Assembly (NCBI RefSeq): GCF_036711975.1
Contig: NC_091967.1
Location: 7,874,001-7,938,000 of the forward strand
Source: Onthophagus taurus
Lineage: Eukaryota > Arthropoda > Insecta > Coleoptera > Scarabaeidae
Reading direction: 5' to 3'
Length of the DNA stretch: 64,000 nucleotides
In this document: one piece after another, positions 1 to 12,576 of the stretch
Layout of the letters: every line of letters starts with the position of its first letter
How positions within the stretch are numbered: position 1 is the stretch's first letter
Position numbers and translations under genes: made by a program
Notes under the pieces: generated by a model
The model's database searches: none
The model's input: only the letters and a program-made list of their open reading frames with translations
What the model was told of the DNA's origin: nothing

Positions 1-3000
1 TTGTAATTGATCTTGTTCTATTAACGATAATTGGGTGCGTAATTCCACGAATTTCTCGGAGGTACAATTAAATAAATTCGGTAATTGCCAACCTCCTAAT
101 TGGTTATCGCAAGATCTTGATGCTTTTCCGAATGATCCTTTCGGACAATTTTCAAGGGCTTCCTCCCCGAAATTTGTTCTCGGCCACCAAATCCCGCTCG
201 AAGAACTTCTTGGGCAACCATCATAAACAACTTCGCAACCTTTTAGTGTAATCTCAGCGTAAGGATTTGGACAAGAATCGCATTTTCTTCCAATAACACC
301 ATCTCTACATCGGCATTGACCGGATTCTGTGTTACATTGAGCGCTGTAACTTCCGGTCAAATAACAATCACACGGAATACATTTTGTTGTTGATTTCGGT
401 TGATAATGATTTTCTCTGCAATGACATAACCCGGTGTTTTTATCGCAATCCGGGTTATAACCGGCTGCGATGTCGCAATGACACGGTCCGCAAACGGGGA
501 ATCCCCACCAACTTGATGGGCAAGGTTGGGCTACTTTATTTTCGCAATATTCGCCGGAATATTCGGTGGAGTTGCATCGACAAACGTAGCCTTTATGTGA
601 TGAATAATCTGGGATGCAGGCTGCGAAATTTTCGCAGGGAGAAACATCGCAAACCGGGGTACATAAAGGTCCTACATGACCATCGTTGCATTTGCAACGA
701 AAAGAATCCGATTCTAACATTTCGCAAGTGGATGTTTCGGGGCAATCGGAACGACATTCGCCGTTTGATGAACACCCATCCTCAACGTTTTCACGCACTG
801 TAGGTCTATTTGAGGATGTTTGTTGATTTCCGATTTTCACGTCTTGTATACAACCCTCAAAATAATTATATCCCGCGTTTAAACTGTTATAAGTCGAATC
901 GGGGCCTCCGATTAAAATTTTCCCTATGTATAAACTCTGTATTTTTTGCGCAAACGGAAATGTTGTGGAATATTCGCCGTAATTAACCGAGAGTTTTACT
1001 TCGGTTCCAAACCAAGTTATTTCTAGGTGGTTCCATTTTCCGGTTGATAAAGGACGCGAATTTAGAATTAAATTTTCGCCGTTATATGTATATGATAATA
1101 AAGAATTTTTTAAACTAATAACGGCCGAGCTATTTTGCCCGATATGAATCGACATTAAAAATGTATCTTCGTGAATCGTACGAACGCTTAAAGCGTTTAA
1201 CCAAGGTAATTGAATCGGTCTTAATGATGGGTTAAACGAGAGGGTCCCATCGCCGCTAAATTTCCATGGCAAATTAATCGATTCGCCGCAATCTTTCCCT
1301 CCAAACCCTTCGGGGCAATCGCAATGATACATCGACCATTTATTCGTGCAAATCCCGCCGTTTTTGCAAGGTTTCGATTGGCAGAAAGATTTTTTTTCCG
1401 GACATCCAGCGATTGTTCCGTTGTCGGCGACGAAACTGTTTAGATCAATAAATTTGTAATCGATTTTAAAGTTTGAGATGCAACCTTCGTAGTGGTGATT
1501 TTTTGGCTGGAAAGCTTCTTGCAGTTCGGGTAATCCACCTAATTGTAACGGGCCGGTTAAATCTAAGAAGCGATGACAAGTTTCGGTTAATGAGGCGCAA
1601 CGCGGTTCTAACTCGTGTTTTGCAAATCCGGCGCAATTCCATTTCCCACCTAATTCTTTCCCATATTTTAATGCCAAAGCGGTGTCGCAACCATCCAAAG
1701 AAATCGTAATTGATTTGTTATAATATTGCACAGCAACCGAGTGCCATTCCCCATCGGAAACGCCCCCGGGGATTGAAGCGGAAGCTTTAGTGACCGTATT
1801 GCCAAGTGAAAAACTAAATTGAACCTTTTCATCGACTATTTCTAACGAGATAAAATCGTGTTGTTCATTGTATCTTCCGTTGTAAAGTAGTAATCCGTTT
1901 CGAGAATGAGTGGCGAAATTTAATTCTAAATGTAATCGATGTCGTTGTTTTAAACTTGGAAATGTTAAAAATGATTGTTTAATAAACGAGCGACTTTTTA
2001 ATTCACAAAGTGTGGTGTAATGCTCTAAATCCGTCGATAAAGTGCAATCTTCACAAACAAACCCCCCTTTCGGTTTCGATGAACACGTCGATCCACTCTT
2101 ACAAATGTTCGGTTTACAATTATCGGTTTCCAACTTAATTTCGCAATTTAATCCCGTGTAACCATCTTGACAAATACAAGTATAACCCCCTTCGCGGATC
2201 CGACAAGTTCCATTATTCTGACAAGGTGTTGAATAGCACAAATTGACTTCAGTGTCGCATAAATAATGTTCTCGAGATCCCGTAAAACCAACCGGACATT
2301 GACAAGTAAATGTGCTAACTGGATAAATAGGTCGGAATAAAACCGTGCTACTAGTGATGAAGTCCGATGCGTTTCCAAATTTTAACACGGTTAAACACTC
2401 CTCGAAATTTAAACATGGTTCTCTAACACATAAATTATCATCGAATGGTAAAACTGTAGACGATGAAAGTTTTCCTAAAACAGCTCGATTCAAATAAACT
2501 TTTTCTTGTAAAAATTGAGGCGAATAAAATTCTTCTTTGGGCAAATCGGGCCTTCTCACCGAAAAGCTAACGTTTAAAATTTTTTGTTTCACATCGGTGT
2601 CATCTTGAATACTAAACAAAAAGACGTTTTCTTTCGGGCAAGGTATAATCGCCGCTAAACCGTCAATAAAAAACTGCAATAACGACGATAAAAATTCTTC
2701 TTTATGCATATCATCTAATCGAACTGTTACTGAATTAAACAACATATCTTCAGTTATTAATCTGACTGTCAATTGCATGATTGCTTTTACAAAGTTTTTT
2801 CCGTCGCCTACTGATACTTCCATCGACGCGATTTTTGGGACGTTCGTGTTTAATTGGGGGCTTAAATGTAATTGTCCCGTCGTTTCATTCAACAAAACTA
2901 AATTGGCGTTATTTCCCGATAATATCCTGTAATGTAATTTATCGGTTACATCAGCATCAGTGGCTGGAATTTTTCCAATCGGCCCCGTTGGAAAACAATC

Positions 3001-6000
3001 ACGAAAATTATTAAAAATAATATGAAAATCTTTCAAAACTGGTGCGTTATCGTTAACATCCATTACAACAACTTCAACGTGTACATCAGACCGTAATGGG
3101 GGACTTGACGCCCTCACAATTAAATCAAATTTCTTCCGATTACTCTCATAATCAAGTTCGGTCATTGTTAAAAGTTCAGCTTTTTCTGATCCCGGTCGAG
3201 TAACCAACGAAAAACTTTGTGAATCTTCCCCACCGATTATCGAATATTGAATGATGGCGTTAACACCTTCGTCGGGATCTTTTGCGTGGATATCCCCCAC
3301 TTTTGATCCAATCGGGCTGTTTTCGTTGATGTATAAGGTGATTTTATCCGAATCGAAGGCAGGAGGGGAATCGTTTATATCCTCAATTCGAATATGAACG
3401 GGAACCGAACTGCTTAAAACCGGGGTTCCTCTATCAATGGCGTACGCTTCCAATTCATAAACGGCTACAGATTCTCGATCCAAACCTTTATTAGTTCGAA
3501 TAACCCCACTTGTTGGGTCAATCACAAACGAACCATCCTCTAAATCTTTATCGCTCAAAGTGTATCTTATCCGACCATTAAAACCAGTATCAAGATCCGT
3601 TGCGGAAACTTGAACAACGGAAGTTCCGATTAAAGCATCTTCCATAATTGATCCCGAGTACATCGGTTGTTTAAAAATCGGGTAATTATCATTTACGTCT
3701 GATATGTTTATTTCAACATCGGTTGTATCTGAAAGTGGAGGGTTTCCTCCATCTTTAGCTGTCACCGTTAATAAATAACCGGTGTGTGATTCCCTATCTA
3801 ACTTTTTATTCGTTAAAATAGCCCCCGTTTGGGGATTAATCACAAAATCGGAATTTTCATTCTCTTCGCCAAGTGTAAAAGTAATCTGTGCGTTTAAACC
3901 CACATCGTTATCAGTAGCGGTAACGACTAAAACTGTTGTCCCAATTGGTGCATCTTCATAAACGCTCCCGATATAAGGGGCAATCTCAAAAACGGGGGCG
4001 AAATTATTCGCGTCTGAAACGTTAACATAAACCGTGGCGGTGTCGGTTCTTCCACCGGAATCCGATGCGGATACTGTTAAAATATATCGCTTTTCTTGTT
4101 TGTAATCAAGCGGTTGAGCGATCGTAATTAATCCTTTCCCATTTTGTAATGTAATTGCAAAACGCCCTCTAATATTACCATTCGTTATCTCGTAATGCAA
4201 CCGGGCATCTTCGTCGGCGTCTGTGGCTATTACAGAAGCGACCGGTTTTCCTGGAGTATCATCTTCAGCTACGACTGCTTCATAAATTTTTGGTTCAAAA
4301 ACCGGATTATTATCGTTAATATCTTGAACGATAATTATCACGTTTGCTGTGGCACTTTGCGGCGGTACACCTTGATCGGTGGCTATAACATGAAACATAT
4401 ATTTTGATTGTTCTTCTCGATCTAACTCTTTAGTCGTGTAAATCCATCCTGATTGCGAATCAACAGCTAATGGAATATCGTCGGTGCTACCTCCAGTTGA
4501 ATCTCGCGCACCAACGGTGTATTTAATTTCAGCGTTGGGTCCTTCATCAGCATCATAAGCTTGAACTCGAACTATACTATAACCTAACGCGACATTTTCA
4601 GAGACACTCTCTTGAAATAGCGATGTATAAAACCTCGGCGCGTTATCGTTGACGTCTTTAACGTTGATTAAAAGTTGGGTGGTGTTTGAACGAACTGGAC
4701 TCCCGCCGTCTTGAGCACGAATTACCAAGCGATAACTACGCAATGTTTCGTAATCGAGTGGTTTTACTAATGATACTTCACCCGTTGAACTATCGATTGA
4801 AAATTGGCTTTGGGTGTTACCGCCGATTATTGCGAAACGTATTGCAGCGTTGTTACCTTGATCTGCATCAGTGGCTCTAAAAAAAATTACAATTATAAGA
4901 TTGAATTTCTTTTTTCCTATAATACCTGTCAAGTTATTATAAAATTGGTAACCACAAGATTAATCTTGTTATATCATGTTTTAAAATCAATTTCGTTATT
5001 GAAAATGACAAAATTTTATATTTATATACAAATAATTAAAATAAAATTAAAATTTCTTAACGTCAAACTGTTAAGTAACTAACTTCACTGTTATAAAAAA
5101 GAAACGTAAATTTTATAGGGACCCTAAATAGTACCAACATAACCAAAAAATTTGAAATTGACAGGTTTGTACTTCACTTTCTACTTTTCGTTCAATAAAA
5201 ATATACAACAATATAACGCTGAACAACAACTAAAACTATAATTAACACTAGCATTAAAAATAACACTAGACCTAGAATCATTCGGGTTTAGCCGTCTTAT
5301 GAGACGTCCGGCTAAACTGGAATGTTTCTAGTTCTAGGTCTAGTATTACTTCCACTTTTATATCATTAAAAATATCCAACAGTCTAACGCTGAATAAGAA
5401 ATAAATGTTATAAGAACCCTAAGTGTTATAGTACCACTTATTGCTAAACAGAAACCCTAAAAATTTGACGTTGACAGATATTACAGAAAACTGTACTTAC
5501 TTTATTTGAGCTACAATGGGATTTTTATTCCAAGAAACATCTTCTTTCACATTAACGGTATATCCTCGTTCAGAAAATTGTGGATAATTATCGTTATCAT
5601 CCAAAATTTTTATAACAACAGTAGAACTAAAAAAAATATAGATAAATAAAATTTTTATTAAAAACATCGAACTAACCTTGAAGATCTTCTTGCTGTTGCC
5701 GGTGTAGCTTGATCAGTAGCTTCAACGATTAAAGTATAAACTTCTGTAGTTTCACGATCAAGTAATGTCCTTGTTGTAATAACCCCGCTTTTAGCGTCGA
5801 TTTTAAAAGCACGTTTATCATCATCTTCATTCGATAATCCACCTCCGCTAACAGATTTAATCGAATACTCAACTTGCGCGTTTGGCCCCGAATCCTTATC
5901 CGTTGCTTTTAATGTAATCACATTAGAACCAACGCTAACTCCTTCCCGAATTGAAGCTTCGTACTCGTTATTCTCGAATATCGGAGAATGATCGTTCACA

Positions 6001-7151
6001 TCGACTACGTTTATTTGAAGCATGGCGGTTCCAGATCTTGGTGGAAAAATATCATCAACCGCCGATAATTTAAAGTAATGAACGTCAACCAATTCCCGAT
6101 CTAATTTTACCTTCGTTTTAACCAACCCTGTTTTTGGATTTATTTCAAACATAGATTGGGTTCTGGAATCTAATAAACTGGTCATAGAGTACGTTACTGG
6201 GCTGTTTTCGGGATCTCGAGCTTTTACTGTTGTGACATCTATGCCGGGTTCGCATTCTTCAAGTACACCAACGATATACAAATGTTCTTCAAAAAATGGC
6301 GATTGATTGTGTAATTCGCGACGAACTCGTTTTGCGATATCTGTGTCATTAAAAATTTGGTGATGATAAACGATTTTTAAACGATGTTCCCCATCTAAAA
6401 CTCGAATATCGTCGCATTTCGTGTAAAACGTAATAATAACTTTCCAAATCGATTCCGATATACAAACGTCATCCGTTGCAACTAAATCGCCTTGTTTCAT
6501 TTCAATCGAAAACCTTCGATCACTAACATGATGATAATCGATCGTACAAGAATGAATAATCGATTCCGGTATAAAAGCTTTTATTGAATTGATAAATTGC
6601 GATCGTTTCAAACAAATTTTTTGCCATCGGTCCGATGTTGGTATGGCGAATGAAGCGTAAGTTTCTGAGATCCATTTTCTTGCTTCAACTATTCTATTAT
6701 TTACACTTGGATATTTTTGAAAAATATTAAATTCATCATCATAACTTCGCCGTCGCCGTCTCTCGCAACCGTTCCCGATTATTATCACTCTTAATGGTAA
6801 ACTGTAGTAATCTATAGATCTTATACGATTCGATGTTGAATCGATGTACAATGTAAATAAATTTGGGTAATAAGGCGAATCGCATTCGACGCTTTTAAGT
6901 AATGATACCTGTCCATTCTTTTCATCGACTTCCAATAAATTCCGTACAAACGGTGCCGAACGATCGTCGTTGATTTGATATAATCGATCGGAACCAAGTT
7001 TGTAAACGGATGAGTTAAATACTATTTCACCAGGTTGTTGCGTTTCATCGATTAATAATAAATAAGCTTGGGTGTGGATAATCCACAGGAAGAACACTGG
7101 TAATATTTTCGATAAGGAGTTCCTCTCTGAATTGAGGAGTTTTGATACCAT
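1..7151 (-). CDS. stan: Starry night / Flamingo seven-pass protocadherin, 3' part beyond window
   Basis: Atypical cadherin of planar cell polarity (CELSR family), at the plasma membrane, where it forms homophilic bridges between neighbouring cells. Exons on the minus strand: 7151-5677, 5626-5501 and 4876 to beyond 1. Phases match across both GT-AG introns, giving 2159 residues in the window. Seen in order: a hydrophobic N-terminal segment (PVFFLWIIHTQAYLLL), an N-terminal region with a polybasic ERRRRRS stretch, then nine cadherin repeats with boundary motifs DVNDHSPIF, DDNDNYPQF, DVNDNAPRF, DINDNNPVF, DANNFAPVF, DVNDNYPIF, DINDSPPAF and DVNDNAPVL. These are followed by EGF repeats (CQNNGTC, CICQDGYTG), LamG, EGF (CKNGGIC), a second LamG, more EGFs, laminin-type EGF (CHCDIAAGYNPDCDKNTGLC) and the start of the hormone-receptor domain (WWPRTNFGE, CDNQLGGW). 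Nine cadherins plus this block is the Flamingo/CELSR order and excludes Fat and Dachsous. The GPS and 7TM segments must lie left of base 1. The third exon is one unbroken frame of at least 4.9 kb. Confidence 0.96.
4877..5500 (-). other. stan intron 2 carrying a hairpin repeat
   Basis: The GT-AG intron (donor read GTAAGTACAG, acceptor TTTTTTTTAG) separates the exon encoding the end of cadherin repeat 2 from the large exon. It contains one copy of the palindromic hairpin repeat near 5250-5350, flanked by a degenerate direct duplication of intron sequence (about 5115-5180 and 5409-5500). No coding signal was seen inside. Confidence 0.85.
5250..5350. repeat. Palindromic hairpin repeat, single copy in stan intron
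   Basis: The left arm reads ACACTAGACCTAGAA and the right arm TTCTAGGTCTAGT. The inner stem GGGTTTAGCCG...CGGCTAAAC flanks a loop that itself pairs (CGTCT...AGACG). It is the same unit found in several copies at 11.9-12.5 kb, and once each near 26.3 kb and 46.6 kb. Confidence 0.8.
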
Positions 7152-7209
7152 TGTTTAAAGGCATTATTTAGTTGAATCGGTTTAATATTCGTAAAAGGTC
7201 CATGTTATC
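7152..7209 (-). other. Candidate 5' UTR exon piece directly upstream of the stan start
   Basis: On the minus strand a polypyrimidine tract ending TTTTTAG precedes 7209, which suggests a splice acceptor. The stretch from there to the ATG at 7151 has two other ATGs. One opens an 11-residue upstream ORF that stops before the stan start, so the leader may reduce translation. The ATG at 7151 was chosen because it opens the long frame and is followed by a plausible signal peptide. Confidence 0.45.
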
Positions 7210-7744
7210 TAAAAACAAAAATAAAAATATTATATAATTGTATCTAATTTAAGAAATTTAATTGAATTGAGGTTATAATATGAAGGTACGAGGTGAATAA
7301 GTAATAAGTACCGCTTAGGTAATAAGCGAAGGGATCGCTTTTGCTACTAAAAGCACGAGGGCTTTTTTAGATAATTAAAATGCAGCAGGTGAAGCGGCAC
7401 GCCTTTAATTGGACGTCCTATAATTCAATAACGCTAATTAGAATATTCGCTTTTTATCTTAAAATCTTTGCAGTAAATTCAGGTTATTTAATTTTTATAA
7501 ACAAAGTATTTATAATTAGTTTACTTTTACCATGTAATTATTTTTAACACGCATTCAATTAGAAAATTGTAGTATAAGGTAACATCTTATTACAAGTTTA
7601 CGGTTTCTTGAACCGGTAAGCAAGCGTGTTTACTTATCTTTTTAAGGCTTCAAACGTAATTCACACCCATTCCAAAACGATTCAACAAAACACCAATTCA
7701 TCATCATCATTCCGACCTATTAGGCATTAGTTAGTTATGCCTAG

Positions 7745-8050
7745 GGTTCTGATATTTTGTGCATGTATTTTGTCTTTGTTGGGTGTTCTTAAACCACTCA
7801 ATTGTGCTGTTCTTTCTATAAGGTTGAATGTTTCGACCATATCCCTTTTTGATCATATGGTCGGCATATGGTTTTAGCCATTCACAGAGGACGTTAGAGT
7901 CAAACCAGTCTATTACTTTCTGAAATTAAGGTTCCTTTCCTATTTTAGCGTTAAGATCGCCTATTATGATCTTTATGTCGCTTTTCGGGCATGCCCGGTA
8001 GGTCGATTCGAGTTGTTCATAGAATAGTTCCTTTCCTTCTTCCCAGTACA
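7745..8050 (-). mobile_element. Non-LTR retrotransposon remnant, endonuclease domain
   Basis: Read on the minus strand, a short frame gives FYEQLESTYRACPKSDIKII followed by GDLNAKIG. That is the conserved GD(F/L)N motif of the apurinic-type endonuclease of non-LTR retrotransposons. Stops interrupt the reading further on (after KIGKEP), and no reverse transcriptase follows, so it is a dead fragment. It lies in the long upstream region of stan. The clade cannot be decided from this piece. Confidence 0.7.
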
Positions 8051-10460
8051 CAACCAATTAATTTACAGTAAAAACCTTATGTAAATACAAAATGATGTTA
8101 ATTATTCGCTCTTTCACTCATCACATTTTTGTCTTGTATTGGTTCCCTTCCATTAATAATTATGGGAAAACTTATTCGACCGTAATAAAATAATAGTTAT
8201 CTCTTGGTTCTTGCCGTTTATAACGAGCTATTCGAAACAAATCAGGTCTCCGGGCATTTAATGCGATAATAATAACCTTCACCGTTCACCTTCACAAAGA
8301 GAATTTCAAATTTCTTTTTAATTTTTGCACTAAAACAGACTAATTACAACTTTTAATTTTTGAGTTAAAAAATTTTGGTAACAAATGCGTCAAATTTCGA
8401 TTTAGGGATTTTAAATCCTCAAGCACAACTAAATTGCGGATAACATTTTTTTTTCATTAAAAATAATTTTCAAAAAACGTTATTTTCGAGGTTAGAAAAT
8501 GTTATGGTCCCGAGAAAATATTTTAGGTTGGTAACCATGAATATTGACAATTACAATTTAATCGTCTTAATTCCTTTATGTCATTTTTAGAGGTTAAAAT
8601 TGAAGAATTTACATTTAATTAAATACAACCACTGAAGAAATAAGCTAAGAATAATAATTGACATAGAATCTTGTGGTCAAGAACTTTACTATAAAGTTAA
8701 AAATAAATTGTTAAAAATAAGATAAACAAAAAATTGAGGTTATGTTTAACGTTTTATGTCAATTATATTTATTAAATTATTAAAAATTTCTTATCTATCT
8801 CTTTCCTTTACAGCTGGGTAAATTAAAACATTCCTATCTCTATAGGTTCTTTCGTACAGTCAGGTATAAAACGGGTCCTCGAGTGTAAAAGGAGGAACGG
8901 ATGCTGGCGCGGAAAGTTGTAATTAAATACACGCGTCGACGACGACGAAATTGTAACGCTAGATACTCTCGCGAGGAGAAGAATCTTTTTCAAAGGGACA
9001 TCTTAAGATTGTGAGAGAAAGAGAGATGAGATTGAATGTACAGGATGCATGGTGTGGTAAGGAATTTGAAACCACCGCACCGTTAACTGAAAAGGAAGGG
9101 CACACATAAAATGTGTATCAAAAACGGTTTCTAGACGGAGTTGTTAATATGCACTTATTATTTTTTGGTAGTTAAAGAAAAATTAGAAAAAAAACTAAAA
9201 GTAAGTTATAACAATATGTAAATAACATTTGAAATGTGACCGTTCGTGTAAATAAATACACCTTGTTGCTCTCATTGTATCCTTTAAAAGTGTACAACGA
9301 AGGTCGCGCTCTTCAATTGTGTTCTCCCCCTTTGGAGTACAATTCTTCATTCGTCGTGTTCTCACACGACAACGACGACGATCTGCATACTTATGTATCT
9401 ACTTAGAAGTTAACCACTCCGCACCGCGGGAAATCGAATACGAAGGAAGGTAGTACACACTTAAACACAACTAGAAAACGCGCAAACCGTGAAGAATATT
9501 ATTATCATCACCCATCATCATCATTATCTTCATTCTCTTCGTCGTAATATTTCCCTAGGTCGAGTTATTTAAGCTTCAATTTCTCATCTTTAAAAGCGAA
9601 ACTGTCGTGGTTCATTTTCTCTATTTGAAAAAAAAAACACCATCATAACCGGATGTCATCTACATTATTTATTATTTTTTTATTTTGTAGATTAGTTAGC
9701 GAGTTGAGTAACGACTTAAGATGTTTCAAAAATAAAGTTATCTAGCAGGTGATGTTTTATATTGTTATAAACGTCAACAAAAATATATACTTAAATGAAA
9801 AACTTTCTGGCATCTGGTGAAAATTTGTAATAAAACGGTGTCGACTCTTTGCGGGGCCCGTTTTAGAGACGTCGTCGCGGTACTTGGAACGGTATTTTCG
9901 CGGTCAACCGTGCGTGAAATATTGCAATTTGCGCTCCGCTTTGTACCGAACTGTAGTAATTTACCGGTTTTAGAGAGTAAATCTTGCAATTGGCGAAAAA
10001 AAGATATAAATAATGTAAAGTTAACCACCACACCTTTCTGTCCGTTAACGTTTTATTAGTGTTTATAGAACCGTTGTCGTTGATTAGTCGATTTAAAACG
10101 TTTAAATCGTAAACCGGTATGATAGTGGGAAGATTAATTTAACAATAATAGTATTATTGTATTATCTGTGACAGGTTACTTTGACCGATGAGTGATTTTT
10201 TTAGGTTAGGTTAATTTCAATTAACATAACCAATTTTAAACGTCAAACGGAAATTGTTACCGACACAAAACGTCAAAACAAATGAACCTAGTGATTTTTA
10301 ATAAGCAGATAATTTAAGCAGTAGAAACATTTTTATAATTTTACAAATCCCAAGTTAGGTCCCTTAGGAAACTGGAACCAATATTAATTTATCGGAGGGA
10401 AAACCCTAGAATCCTGAAAAATTATGATAAGCCTCGTCCTCCTATTCACACAAGAATCCG
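8051..10460. other. Non-coding stretch, upstream region of stan
   Basis: No supported gene. The sequence is AT-rich, with a less AT-rich, CpG-containing patch near 8870-9000 and another near 9300-9480. The two antisense frames near 9774-10059 are mirror images of one moderately CpG-rich segment and have no recognisable family. Short AACCTC/GAGGTT motifs occur near 8738 and 10200. Confidence 0.5.
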
Positions 10461-10467
10461 TGGGTAA

Positions 10468-10611
10468 TTGCAAACATTAGATTTTAGTGACAATGAAAAC
10501 GTCTTTGATCAGACAACCATAATAAGGGGCATTATTATAGAAATGGCAAAAGAGCTAGATCTGGAAGTAGAAAACCTGAAAGAGACCTTAATCTCCTTTG
10601 CTGAGACATAA
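10468..10611 (+). pseudogene. Short coding-like remnant before a tandem repeat
   Basis: A 47-residue frame without an ATG (beginning LDFSDNENVF, containing IIIEMAKELDLEVENLKETL, ending in TAA) has protein-like, charged, helix-forming composition. The sequence just upstream, across one stop, also reads as plausible protein (NYDKPRPPIHTRIRG). It looks like the end of a decayed transposon or retroelement gene, but no family was recognised. Confidence 0.3.
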
Positions 10612-10636
10612 AACTTTTGCAAAAACCTTTCCTCTA

Positions 10637-10940
10637 CAGCATTTAAACCTGTCAGAAGTATTTAGTATTCAGGAAGCAGTAACTACTCTTCAAAAAACAG
10701 CTCTAATCTTCTGCCAACAGCAAGTATCTTTCTGCAAATAGTATCCCATCTTTCCTTTGCAATATTTAAACCTGTGAGAGGTATTTAGTCCTCAGGAAAC
10801 AGTAATTAGTCTTCAAAGACAGTTCTAGTCTTCTGCCAACAGCAAGTATCTTTTTGCAAACAGTATCTCATCTTTCTTTTGCAGTACTCAAACCTGTCAG
10901 AGGTATCTAGGTCCTTAGGAAGCAGCACCTAGTCTTTAAA
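10637..10940. repeat. Tandem repeat, about 123-bp period, 2.5 copies
   Basis: The word AAACCTGT(C/G)AGA recurs at about 10645, 10768 and 10890. Between occurrences the units share CTTCTGCCAACAGCAAGTAT and the poly-pyrimidine CATCTTTC run. Identity between copies 1 and 2 is high by eye, and the third copy is partial. Confidence 0.85.
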
Positions 10941-11713
10941 AATTAGTGTTATTATGTTCACACAAGCGGTTTGACAGTTTCTTAGGTGCCTTGGGTTCGT
11001 TATAACTTATAACCGAAGTAGATTGTAAATTGAAAGTAAATTAAATGGAGTTTACAGAAAGACGTCCTTTTTTATTTGTAAAGCTCAGTTAAAAGGATCG
11101 AGTGCATACGACATTTTAATTATAGATTTTTACGTTTCTGAGCGTTTCTTAAAAGCCAGATAATTGAAATAAAAGAATTTGGTTTAGAATCGATTCTAAA
11201 AATTGTGATTGTTGAATTGTAAGGTAATAAATAAATAATAGATTGATTTAAATCAAGATAAGAATCGATACACACGTCCTTAAGCCTTAGAAAGTCGTAC
11301 TTTTACGGCGTTAACATTTAAAAGAAACGATCGTTTAAATGCCACATGCGTCTCTTTAATATTTTACAACACAATGATCCGCTTATCCTCGCAAAATAGA
11401 TACACAAAAAATATTTGACATTTTATTATCTGTCAAATTTGACGTAAATAATTTACTTTTTGCAATTTTATTGAGTGCCTTTTCTAATTAATTTAAAAAA
11501 TTTTCCCAATAAATCTCAAAAAGGGATTCGAAATTGGATAACGGGTCTATAAATCTACAAACCGTTTCACTTCATCTTTTATTTACCAGGGACTCGATGA
11601 TAAAACTTCCCGATACATTTATTCAACGAACAATCACGTAAAGTAACCTTTTTTAGCTCTAAAAACAAAAAGAAATACTTAAAAATCTAAAACTCAAAGA
11701 TAAAGATAAAAAA

Positions 11714-12576
11714 TAAGTGAATTTTACTTAAGATGCAATATACAAAAATATATTTCCATAGAAACCAGGGCGTATCTACATACTTTGTCCCACATAAAAT
11801 ACAACATGTCAATATATGTAATTTGACATTACAGTAAAACCTCGATATAACGGATCAATACGGGGAACGCAATGACCGTTATAGCTCAATAAAAATATAC
11901 AATAATCTAGAATAACAAATAAAATTAGACTAGCACTAGAAACGGTTAGCCGTGCGTCTTTTAAGGCGGCTAAACCTGAATGTTTCTAGTTCTAGGTCTA
12001 ATGTTAGTTCTAGTAATAGTGCAAGTGTAAGCTGTCTTTGGAGACGTGCGGCTAGTTAGTTCTAGTTTTAATTGTTATGCAGCGCTAGACCAAGAACTAG
12101 AATCATTTGGGTTTAGCCGTCTTAAGAGACGTACGGCTAGACCCAAATGTTTCTAGTTCTCGGTCTAATGTTAGTTCTTGTGACAGTGCAAGTGTAAAAC
12201 TAGAACTACCACTATACCTACAACCAGAAACATTCGGGTTTAGCCGTCTTTAGAGACGTGCGGCTAAACCCAAATGATTCTAGTTCTAGGTATAGTGTTA
12301 GTTCTACATAGTAACAGTGCTAGTGTAAAACTAGAACTAAACCCGATATTTCCTAATTCTAGGTCTAGTGTTAGTTCTAGTTTTATTTTATTGTTATTCA
12401 GCGTTAGATTGTGGTATATTTTTATTGAACTAAAAATAAAACTAACACTAGACCTAGAACCATAACTGTACTATTAAGCTATGTTGCATTTTATATGGGA
12501 CAATGCAAGTGCATAGTAGTTTCGTACCTATAGTTACAGCATTCATATATTGCGAGTTATATGAAATTCCCGGTAT
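11714..12576 (+). mobile_element. Terminal-inverted-repeat element, copy 1, filled with hairpins
   Basis: The left end reads AGTGAATTTTACTTAAGATG. The right end, read in reverse complement, starts TACCGGGAATTTCATATAAC. The two ends align imperfectly as inverted repeats (shared GAATTTCA and GCAATATA). Just inside the left end, from about 11832, is ACAGTAAAACCTCGATATAA, which resembles pogo/Tigger-type transposon termini. The body holds four or five copies of a long palindromic hairpin unit. No transposase frame is present, so it is non-autonomous. Related copies with the same ends lie at 46321-46919 (opposite orientation) and 52107-53095. Confidence 0.75.
12077..12300. repeat. Best-preserved palindromic hairpin units
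   Basis: Two adjacent units lie about 125 bp apart. Inner stems are GGGTTTAGCCG at 12236-12246 against CGGCTAAACCC at 12261-12271, and the equivalent pair around 12110-12153. Outer stems are built from ACTAGAA / TTCTAGT and ACCTAGAA / TTCTAGGT words, so each unit could fold into a hairpin with arms of roughly 40-50 nt. More degenerate units lie near 11946 and 12030. Confidence 0.85.

Noticed and set aside
384..803. 139-codon plus-strand frame
   Set aside because: It is the antisense shadow of the Cys-rich EGF/laminin-EGF region of stan. The minus-strand frame is the real one.
9774..10059. Opposed 80-85 codon frames in a CpG-richer segment
   Set aside because: Mirror frames. Nothing recognisable on either strand.
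11885..12420. Regularly spaced palindromic units considered as a CRISPR array
   Set aside because: The genome is clearly an insect's. The units are long hairpins with related, not unique, intervening sequence, inside a transposon-like element.
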